Source of the DNA: DAONJL01 sp035405645 [NCBI: bacterium]
GTDB taxonomy: Bacteria > JAGOBX01 > DAONJL01
Direction: 5' to 3'
DNA length: 5,766 bases
Assembly (NCBI GenBank): GCA_035405645.1
Contig: DAONJL010000088.1
Span: 1-5,766, forward strand
The notes under the pieces were generated by a model. That model did not search any database. It had not been told where the DNA came from and saw only the letters and a list, made by a program, of their open reading frames with translations. Below, in pieces: positions 1-5,752 of the stretch (position 1 is its first letter; every line of letters starts with the position of its first letter). Position numbers and translations under genes: made by a program.

Positions 1-2359
1 TTGCTACTGTATCTCCGCTTTTGCTATTTGCTGTTGTTCCACTTATTGTTATTTGTTGAACTGTTGTATTATGTCCATCTGATGGGGTGGTTATTTCTAT
101 TGATGGCGGTCCATAATAATTCACGGTTATTGTATCATACGCTGTCCTTCCAAAATTATCACTAAACTTAACCCATACACTATCGCCTATACTATTTAAT
201 AATACTGTTCCACTAAAATTACCACTATCACTTGTTATTGTTACTACACTATTTATTGTGCTGCCTCGATAGATTTCTACACTATCGCCAGTTTTACTAT
301 TATATGTCGTGCCGCTTATCCAGATAATCTGCACTGATGTATTATGCCCATCTGCTGGTGCTGTTATTTCTATTGATGGCTGTCCATAATAATTTACTCT
401 TATTGTATCATACGCTGTGCCACTAAATCCATTTAATTTCACCCATACACTATCACCCACGCCGTTTAATAAAACTGTGCCACTAAAACTGCCACTATCA
501 CCTGTTATTGTCGCTACACTATTTATTATGCTGCCTCGATAAATTTCTACACTATCGCCAGTTTTGCTATTATATGTCGTGCCGCTTATCCAGATAATCT
601 GCGCTGATGTATTATGCCCATCTGCTGGTGCTGTTATTTCTATTGATGGCTGTCCATAATAATTTACTCTTATTGAATCACTTGATATTCGATTATATTT
701 ATCGGTTAATAAAACAATAATTCTCTGGCCATAACCTGAAAGTAAAGCAGTGCCCTGCCAGGTTCCAGAATTTGCAGTTAATGCTGTAGTATATTGTAAG
801 GAGGCTGGATTTGTATCATTTATATATATTTTTACACTATCGCCTGTTGATGAAAGATATGTCGTGCCAGATAAATAAACTAATGCCAAATTTGTATCAG
901 TATTATTTGCTGGTGAACTAATACCAATTATTCCCTGTGGCAAATATGTGCAATTTATTACATCTGTATCTATTCGGCCCCATTTATCTTTTATTTTTAC
1001 TTCAATTCTATTTCCATAATTTTCTAAATTAACAATAGCACTCCAACTTGTATCATTGGCTGATACATATAAAGTTGATTTTGTGTCATTATTATTTAAA
1101 ATAAATATACTATCGCCAATAGTAGTATTTAATGTTGTGCCGGTTATTGTTATTTGATTATAAATTGTTTCTGTATTATTTGCTGGTGTTTTTATTTCTA
1201 TTAAAGGCGAATCAAAATAAACGACAAAAATAGTATGAGTATCAAAAGAATTAAATTTTGTATGGACAAAAACAGAAAAAGTGTTATACTTAGTTGAAAT
1301 AGAAATATCAGAAAATGAAAAAGTCTCAAAAGTATCGCCGAGATTCATTGATACTGGATAGGTATTAATTAAACTACCATTTTTAAATAAATAAATAGTA
1401 TCACCATTAAAAACAGAGGTAGCTGTTCCTGAAATGGTTACATTCTGACTAATAGTATAAAAAGTATCTGGTGGTACGAAAATAGAATTTATAACACTAT
1501 CAACTTTTATATCAAGATGTGAATCTGGAAAAGAATAAACAAATATTGTATCATAACCACAGCGAAATGTATCAGAATAAAAATCATTAAAACCAGCACC
1601 ATACCATTTTAATACACGTGCAACAACAATATTTGTCTCACCAGTTGGCGACAAATTTATCTGTCCTGTCCAGGTATCATAAGTATCAGAAGCAAAACCA
1701 GAATAATAATAAATAGTGCCACTTTTTGTATCAAAATAATTTGTGCTTATGCCATCAGTATCACAATATAATGTGATTGTAGTCATAGTGCAAGAAGGGT
1801 CACTATCAGCATAAACGGTCGTGCCAGATAAATCAATTGTGCTTGCATTTGTATATATGATTGTATCTGAAACAAAAATAATTGAATCTGGTTTATTAAC
1901 TGGTTTTGTATCAATAATTATTGCAGGTAATAAAGTCATTAAAATACCAGTGCAGGCATAGCCAAATTCTGAATAAGTACTTCCGTCGCCTCTATATAAT
2001 CTAATTGTTAAAGTATCTTTCATATAAAACCAACCAGTATCAACATAAGGAAGAGTTTCTCCATTTGGTGGCAGTGTATAATGTGAAAAAATTGTTATTG
2101 TTGTACAAAAAGAAATTATATCTATATATGTAAAAATATAATCTAATCCTGTGGCACCATTTAATCCCATAGTATCAAAATAGAGTCTAACTCTAAAAAC
2201 ATTAGACGGAAAATATAAAGTTGTGTCTTCTGGGGCGGCGGGTTCAGCAATCCAATGAGAACTTTGAATATCAGTATCAATAAAAATAGAATAAGAAAAA
2301 AGGTTAGTTATAAATAAATAAAAAAATATAAAAAAAAGGATAATTTTTTTTGAACACAT
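1..2359 (-). CDS. Secreted multi-domain protein with tandem bacterial Ig-like repeats (partial, 3' end beyond the window)
   Basis: The frame is open without a stop from the ATG at 2359 to the window edge (786 codons), so the protein is C-terminally incomplete. Residues 1-24 form a signal peptide: short MCSKK n-region, a very hydrophobic core at 6-21, and likely cleavage near SYS. Residues 25-146 are a beta-rich domain I do not recognise. Residues 150-285 look like a divergent Ig-like domain. Regular modules then begin near residues 295, 386, 477, 572, 662 and 753 (the last cut). Each opens with a pattern like IEIxxPAxxxxT, continues with ISGTT and GDSVxIY, and ends with YDTIxVNYY, as in bacterial Ig-like/glucodextranase-B-like beta-sandwich domains. 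Cys85, 136, 190, 199, 267 and 470 could form disulfides. The role is probably cell-surface or extracellular, as adhesin, stalk or fibre; the anchor would lie in the missing C-terminus. No in-frame ATG lies upstream before a TGA, and the next internal Met would remove the signal peptide, so the start is firm. No SD precedes it. Confidence 0.9.
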   Translation of the reverse strand, partial: MCSKKIILFFIFFYLFITNLFSYSIFIDTDIQSSHWIAEPAAPEDTTLYFPSNVFRVRLYFDTMGLNGATGLDYIFTYIDIISFCTTITIFSHYTLPPNGETLPYVDTGWFYMKDTLTIRLYRGDGSTYSEFGYACTGILMTLLPAIIIDTKPVNKPDSIIFVSDTIIYTNASTIDLSGTTVYADSDPSCTMTTITLYCDTDGISTNYFDTKSGTIYYYSGFASDTYDTWTGQINLSPTGETNIVVARVLKWYGAGFNDFYSDTFRCGYDTIFVYSFPDSHLDIKVDSVINSIFVPPDTFYTISQNVTISGTATSVFNGDTIYLFKNGSLINTYPVSMNLGDTFETFSFSDISISTKYNTFSVFVHTKFNSFDTHTIFVVYFDSPLIEIKTPANNTETIYNQITITGTTLNTTIGDSIFILNNNDTKSTLYVSANDTSWSAIVNLENYGNRIEVKIKDKWGRIDTDVINCTYLPQGIIGISSPANNTDTNLALVYLSGTTYLSSTGDSVKIYINDTNPASLQYTTALTANSGTWQGTALLSGYGQRIIVLLTDKYNRISSDSIRVNYYGQPSIEITAPADGHNTSAQIIWISGTTYNSKTGDSVEIYRGSIINSVATITGDSGSFSGTVLLNGVGDSVWVKLNGFSGTAYDTIRVNYYGQPSIEITAPADGHNTSVQIIWISGTTYNSKTGDSVEIYRGSTINSVVTITSDSGNFSGTVLLNSIGDSVWVKFSDNFGRTAYDTITVNYYGPPSIEITTPSDGHNTTVQQITISGTTANSKSGDTVA
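104..646 (-). repeat. Tandem Ig-like module duplication (90 and 91 codons)
   Basis: Two consecutive modules of the secreted protein (residues 572-661 and 662-752) are near-copies at DNA level. Bases 241-405 match 511-675 with six differences that I can count. Within this, 301-405 differs from 571-675 at a single position (333 versus 603). The first half of a third, more diverged copy continues to the left edge. The offset is 270 bases between the first two copies and 273 to the third. Such synonymous-level identity indicates a recent duplication or gene conversion inside the gene, whereas the older modules (residues 295-571) share only protein-level pattern. Confidence 0.92.
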
Positions 2360-2367
2360 TTTTAATA

Positions 2368-2396
2368 ATTTTATATTTATAAAAATAAAAAGTCAA
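2368..2396 (-). promoter_or_regulatory. Sigma-70-type promoter for the Ig-repeat gene, predicting a leaderless mRNA
   Basis: On the minus strand TTGACT (2391-2396) is followed by a 17-base spacer and TAAAAT (2368-2373), each one mismatch from consensus. A start about seven bases past the -10 would fall at 2361 or so, only one to three bases before the ATG at 2359. No SD-like purine block is present between promoter and start. An overlapping alternative -10, TATAAA at 2370-2375 with a 15-base spacer, gives nearly the same conclusion. AT-rich DNA produces chance matches, so this is a prediction. Confidence 0.5.
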
Positions 2397-2526
2397 GTAA
2401 AACAGAAAATTAGAACAGAGTACAGAGTTAAGAAAATTATTCAGATGTTGCAAATAATGCTATTTAATTTTTTTATGGTAAAAGATAGGATTTTTCTTTT
2501 TTTCATCTCAAAAAATTAATAAATGT

Positions 2527-2553
2527 AAAAAAATATTGTATTGCAAAATACAA
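2527..2553 (-). terminator. Weak intrinsic terminator candidate downstream of flagellin
   Basis: On the minus strand, TTGTATT and AATACAA pair perfectly (7 bp, 2536-2542 with 2547-2553) around a four-base loop, then TA and seven Ts (2527-2533). The stem has only one G-C pair per arm and lies about 300 bases after the flagellin stop, so termination may be inefficient. No better hairpin plus T-run is visible closer to the stop. Confidence 0.3.
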
Positions 2554-2810
2554 AATTTTTAAATAATTAACTAAAAAGAATTTCACTAATATGAAGATAT
2601 GATTTTTTTATATTCTGTATAATTTAAAAACAGTTTCAGAGATAGCATTGTTCTATTTTCTTTGTGTTCTTAATATCATTAAAAAATACATAACAAAAAG
2701 CAAGAATAAAAAAGCAATAGATGAAAAATTTTTAAAAAATAGAATTATAATTTTCAATTAAAGATTAAAATATAAAATCATACATTTTTAATCATCTAAA
2801 TTAAAATGCC

Positions 2811-2853
2811 CCTCCCAACATTTATTTTATAAAATTTAACCTCCCAACATTTA
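2811..2853 (-). repeat. 14-bp direct repeat flanking a 12-bp palindrome just after the flagellin stop
   Basis: The sequence CCTCCCAACATTTA occurs at 2811-2824 and again at 2840-2853, 29 bases apart. Between them lies the perfect palindrome ATTTTATAAAAT (2824-2835). The second copy ends two bases before the flagellin stop codon. On the mRNA strand each copy reads TAAATGTTGGGAGG, which is G-rich for this DNA. Function unknown: possible 3' UTR element, protein site or trace of slippage. Confidence 0.8.
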
Positions 2854-2854
2854 C

Positions 2855-4819
2855 TTAAATTGCAAATTCTTCTTTATATTGTTCCTTATATTTTTCATTA
2901 TCAATACCAAGTATTGTAACTATGTTTTTATTTTTTAAATTGCTAATATTTAATAAATCCATACTTAATACTGATAATAATTGATTTCTTGTAAATTCAA
3001 ATAATTTTGAAACATAATTAACACTATCTTTACTATCTAAAAATTCTGTTGTATTAATTGCATATTGTTCATTAAAATCTAATACTTCTTCTATTTTTAC
3101 ATTAGAAGCACCTAAATTTGCTCTTTTTTCTCGAATAATTGCTAAGACATTGTCAATATTTGCTACAGCAGATTGTGCACCTGAAAATGTTGTTATACTT
3201 ATATCTTCAAGTGAGTCAAAAACAGAATCCATATCAATCGGCAAATAACTATCTATATTTTTAATAAGTTGTCCTATTTCACTAACAACATTTAAATCAA
3301 ACGAATTTTCATCGTGGTAAATTGGTCCTTCACCATTAATAGTTATTGTATCAGTGCCAGACTGGATTGTGGATGATGACCATTTTACATTTATTTCTCT
3401 ACCCTGACTATCTTCTAATTGTGTATAAGCGTCTTTTTTAATTGCTGTAGCAGGACCACCATTAAATGATGCTTGATATGGTAAATCGAATTGAATTAAT
3501 GTCTTATTTGAACCATCTAAAGAAATTTTATAAATATCAAATACACCACTTTTAGAATAAATAATTGTATTATTATCTATCCAATCTATTCTTCCTGCTG
3601 AATAAACATCATTAGTATCTGGAATTAAAGAAGCAGTAAAAGTAGAAGTATCAGCATAATAAATATTACCACCAGAAATATAAGCAATTTTACTATTATC
3701 AGGTGAAACTTCAACCCATCTACCATCTAAATTAGTGTCAGTTGGTGAAACTGGTGCATTAATTGTTAAAGGATTATTAATATAATAAATATTTTGTAAG
3801 TTATCAGTAATATATAATATATTCCCATCAGGAGACCAGGATAAATTTGTAGCATTAATACCACTTGTTAATTGTTGTTCACCACTACCATCTAAATTTA
3901 CTCTATATACTTGATTATCAGAAGATTTAACAAAAGCAATTGTATTATTATTTGGAGCAATTGTTGCATTTGTAGTTCTGGTATTTGGTGTAACATAACC
4001 AGCACCAACTAAAGTTTCAGCCCCACCAATTGTAGAATAATAAACCATTCTATCAGCACCTTTAACATAAACAAAATAATTACCATTTGGAGAAACATCA
4101 CCATACATCGTACCAGTATAAGTATTTACTTTTGAAAAATTAGAACCATCAGGATTAACCTCCCAGTAATTCCATTGACCAGTACCAGATAATTCAGCAC
4201 TTATATAATATTTACCAGTTGAGGAATTATAAATAGGTGCAAATGCACGATAATTTTCATAATACCCACCACTAACAGAAACAGTAATATTAAGACCAGC
4301 CTCAACAGGCTGAAATCGTGAAGTGCCTGGCACACTAATATCTGTGATATTAGAATTATTTGTATCAATTGTTGTCCACATATTACCTAATTTCTCTAAT
4401 GTTGTTAATAACCACTTATCATTAAACTTTGTGTTTAATACCATATCATTTAAACTATTTATTTTCTCGCTTATTCTGTTTTGCAATGTCTCTTTATCTT
4501 CTGCTGATAAACTGCCATTACTTGCCTGAAGCGCATAATTACGCATATCAATTAATATTGATTCACATTCTGATAAAGCATAATCAGCTAACTGAATCAT
4601 AGATTGACCGGTCTGAAGCTCAGTATTTACTTTCTGGAGACTTTGTAGTTTTGTATTTGCCCTTTCGCTTAATATTATTCCTGATGGGTCTTCATAAAAA
4701 TATGTAGTTTTCTTGCCACTAACAACTTCACGAACATTTTTGTAATAATTTTCAAAATTGCGATAAATTATCCCACCGAACTTTTTATCGCCTGCATAAT
4801 TATGAATGGAAAGATTCAT
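2855..4819 (-). CDS. Flagellin with a TolB/PD40-like beta-propeller in place of the variable outer domain
   Basis: A complete 654-residue protein. Residues 31-139 match flagellin N-terminal D0/D1: a SG...EDPSG block at 34-47, the helix around GQSMIQLADYAL (71-82), MRNYALQASNG (92-102) and the TKFNDKWLL turn (130-138). Residues 545-638 match flagellin C-terminal D1/D0: SGAQSAVANID (546-556), REKRANLGAS (563-572) and a final helix ending VTILG. Between them, residues about 194-456 form about six PD40-type blades with repeated SPDG/SPNG/SPDN turns at 243, 329 and 372, and LDGS turns at 309 and 434, as in TolB-family propellers. Exported by the flagellar type III system, it should polymerise into filament with the propeller outward. 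Oddities: the first 30 residues diverge from typical flagellins, and 16 charged residues (639-654) extend past the normal end. The ATG has a perfect SD. I give no gene symbol because it may be one of several paralogues. Confidence 0.93.
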   Translation of the reverse strand: MNLSIHNYAGDKKFGGIIYRNFENYYKNVREVVSGKKTTYFYEDPSGIILSERANTKLQSLQKVNTELQTGQSMIQLADYALSECESILIDMRNYALQASNGSLSAEDKETLQNRISEKINSLNDMVLNTKFNDKWLLTTLEKLGNMWTTIDTNNSNITDISVPGTSRFQPVEAGLNITVSVSGGYYENYRAFAPIYNSSTGKYYISAELSGTGQWNYWEVNPDGSNFSKVNTYTGTMYGDVSPNGNYFVYVKGADRMVYYSTIGGAETLVGAGYVTPNTRTTNATIAPNNNTIAFVKSSDNQVYRVNLDGSGEQQLTSGINATNLSWSPDGNILYITDNLQNIYYINNPLTINAPVSPTDTNLDGRWVEVSPDNSKIAYISGGNIYYADTSTFTASLIPDTNDVYSAGRIDWIDNNTIIYSKSGVFDIYKISLDGSNKTLIQFDLPYQASFNGGPATAIKKDAYTQLEDSQGREINVKWSSSTIQSGTDTITINGEGPIYHDENSFDLNVVSEIGQLIKNIDSYLPIDMDSVFDSLEDISITTFSGAQSAVANIDNVLAIIREKRANLGASNVKIEEVLDFNEQYAINTTEFLDSKDSVNYVSKLFEFTRNQLLSVLSMDLLNISNLKNKNIVTILGIDNEKYKEQYKEEFAI

Positions 4820-4828
4820 TCCTCTTTT

Positions 4829-4836
4829 ACCTCCTT
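4829..4836 (-). promoter_or_regulatory. Ribosome binding site of the flagellin gene
   Basis: AAGGAGGT on the minus strand is a full match to the anti-SD, nine bases before the ATG at 4819. It fixes the flagellin start and predicts strong initiation, as expected for an abundant filament subunit. Confidence 0.92.
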
Positions 4837-4907
4837 CCCTGGAAATTTAGCCTCTCCCTTTTAACTTTTGATGAATTTTAAATTATTTTATTCTTATACT
4901 TTTTAAA

Positions 4908-4933
4908 TCACCTCCTTTTTGATAAAATCAAAA
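4908..4933 (-). promoter_or_regulatory. Freestanding extended Shine-Dalgarno next to a hairpin in the flagellin leader
   Basis: AAGGAGGTGA (4908-4917), a ten-base match to the 16S 3' end, lies about 88 bases before the flagellin ATG with no start codon at a usable distance. Directly upstream, and sharing one base, is a perfect hairpin: TTTTGAT pairs with ATCAAAA around TTT (4917-4933). In Firmicutes, STAB-SD elements of this kind bind 30S subunits and protect the mRNA 5' end. The same role here, or a ribosome standby site, is inference. Confidence 0.55.
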
Positions 4934-4974
4934 ATATATTTATAAAAATGTGTCGATAGCACACCTCTTAGTAA

Positions 4975-5013
4975 CTAATTTTTTTTTAAAAAAAACATAG
5001 ACCGCCAACGCAT
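4975..5013 (-). CDS. Possible 12-codon leader peptide
   Basis: An ATG at 5013 is preceded by GAGGTGAT (5016-5023), with six bases between GAGG and the ATG, which is a good SD at a normal distance. It opens a 12-codon frame, MRWRSMFFLKKN, that ends at TAG. The last codons read through a run of nine Ts and eight As (4979-4995 on the plus strand). It could be a translated leader peptide in the flagellin mRNA or chance. The quality of the SD is the only support; I see no family resemblance. Confidence 0.25.
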   Translation of the reverse strand: MRWRSMFFLKKN

Positions 5014-5304
5014 TAATCACCTCACAGGACAAAAGTTAAAAACTATCATACTTTCGCAAAAATGTTTTAATATATAAAGAAAATTTTCGCCTTTTTTTAT
5101 TAAATTAATCATTTGACAAATAAAAATCAACTAAACCACCACACAAAACATACATAATTAAGTATTTTTTAACCTATCTCAAAATACAAACCTATAATTA
5201 GTAAAATATTCTCCTTCACTGTCATAAATTTCTTACTTTAATTTTGCCAAAAATAAGGCAAATAATATAATTTCATTAATTTTTAAATTCTATTTGATAA
5301 AATT

Positions 5305-5347
5305 TTTATTTTACTCTTATTACAAATAATAAATTTATTTTACTCTT
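5305..5347. repeat. Repeated 14-mer TTTATTTTACTCTT with an inverted third copy nearby
   Basis: Identical 14-mers lie at 5305-5318 and 5334-5347, 29 bases apart. Twelve bases of the same motif occur inverted at 5492-5503. The central TACTC breaks the simple AT background, so the repetition is less likely to be composition alone. It may mark binding sites for a regulator. Confidence 0.6.
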
Positions 5348-5348
5348 G

Positions 5349-5422
5349 TGCTAATTAAAATTCTTCTTTTTAAAACACACTAATTATTTTTAAAAATATG
5401 TTGTCATTTTTTTTAATTAGCA
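5349..5422. repeat. Perfect 12-bp inverted repeat with a 50-base interior
   Basis: TGCTAATTAAAA (5349-5360) and TTTTAATTAGCA (5411-5422) are exact reverse complements. In RNA they could close a 74-base stem-loop, and as DNA they could be paired operator half-sites. Two G-C pairs at the outer end anchor an otherwise AT stem. Confidence 0.6.
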
Positions 5423-5534
5423 TTTTAAAATTTTTTCAAAAAATACATCAGTTAAATTTGCCAGTATAAGAACGCATAAAAAGCAATAATTAGAGTAAAA
5501 TAATACTAACAAATCTAATGAATAATTAAAATAT

Positions 5535-5599
5535 AGGAAGTGACTTTTGGTAGGATTTTTAAGTAGCGAGCCAATCTACTTTAAAACCCCACACTTCCT
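5535..5599 (-). ncRNA. Structured RNA element (long two-part hairpin) of unknown class
   Basis: Outer arms AGGAAGTG (5535-5542) and CACTTCCT (5592-5599) pair over 8 bp. Inside, 5561-5566 pairs with 5576-5581 (AAGTAG/CTACTT) around a nine-base loop. Past one mismatch the stem continues for seven more pairs (5553-5559 with 5583-5589). One of these pairs (5555 with 5587) is G-U on minus-strand RNA but would be an A-C mismatch on plus-strand RNA, so the minus strand is favoured. The element starts about 70 bases downstream of the predicted start of a consensus promoter on the same strand. It is less AT-rich than its surroundings and is not followed by a T-run, so it is not a plain terminator. It matches no riboswitch or small RNA I recognise. 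Confidence 0.5.
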
Positions 5600-5630
5600 T
5601 ATGTCCTTTTTAACTTAAATTCCCTTTTTC

Positions 5631-5640
5631 AAACCTCCTT
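5631..5640 (-). promoter_or_regulatory. SD-like AAGGAGGTTT near the 5' end of the predicted transcript
   Basis: It lies about 28 bases after the predicted transcription start, with no ATG at a workable distance; the overlapping TTG is too close and opens only five codons. It could be a second mRNA-protecting ribosome site like the one at 4908-4917, or a pairing partner for other leader sequence. Confidence 0.35.
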
Positions 5641-5674
5641 ATTCAAATAATAAAATCCTTTTTCAGCATAATTA

Positions 5675-5702
5675 ATTATAGCACAAAATTTTAATTTGTC
5701 AA
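5675..5702 (-). promoter_or_regulatory. Consensus sigma-70 promoter with extended -10
   Basis: TTGACA (5697-5702), a 16-base spacer and TATAAT (5675-5680) are both perfect hexamers, and TG precedes the -10 in the extended -10 position. A-rich and T-rich tracts lie just upstream of the -35 and could act as an UP element. Transcription would start near 5667 and run left through the hairpin at 5535-5599 toward flagellin. Confidence 0.8.
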
Positions 5703-5752
5703 GGGGTAAAAAAAAATTTTTCAGAAAATATCCCAGACATGGTATACCCCTT
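5701..5752. repeat. 8-bp inverted repeat overlapping the -35 box
   Basis: AAGGGGTA (5701-5708) and TACCCCTT (5745-5752) are reverse complements 36 bases apart. The second half also contains the palindrome GGTATACC (5741-5748). One arm touches the -35 hexamer, which would suit a repressor or activator operator. No T-run follows on either strand, so an intrinsic terminator is unlikely. Confidence 0.5.

Larger units (their letters stand above)
2360..2854. other. AT-rich intergenic region between flagellin and Ig-repeat gene
   Basis: About 495 bases separate the two co-oriented genes. I find no ORF with coding character on either strand. It holds a 14-bp direct repeat next to the flagellin stop, a weak hairpin plus T-run, and the promoter of the downstream gene. 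The distance and the separate promoter argue that the two genes are independent transcription units. Confidence 0.7.

Noticed and set aside
1-700. CRISPR-like or non-coding tandem array
   Set aside because: The repeats are about 270 bases long, keep the reading frame and translate to Ig-like modules, so they are coding repeats.
4323-4529. 68-codon ORF on the plus strand
   Set aside because: It is antisense to the conserved flagellin N-terminal D1 region, has no SD, and its hydrophobic translation is what the reverse of this coding sequence would give.
4934-4974. Hairpin GTGT/ACAC followed by five Ts on the minus strand, considered as a terminator
   Set aside because: The stem is only four pairs, too weak to call.
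4840-5100. Sigma-28 flagellin promoter
   Set aside because: I searched the minus strand for TAAA followed after about 15 bases by a GCCGATAA-like box. Only fragments such as GCTATCGA were found, without a properly spaced partner.
5169-5225. 18-codon hydrophobic ORF on the minus strand
   Set aside because: There is no SD before its ATG, and such short frames are expected by chance in this AT-rich stretch.
5559-5594. 11-codon GTG-started frame inside the long hairpin
   Set aside because: The nearest SD-like site is weak and poorly spaced, and the pairing already explains the sequence.
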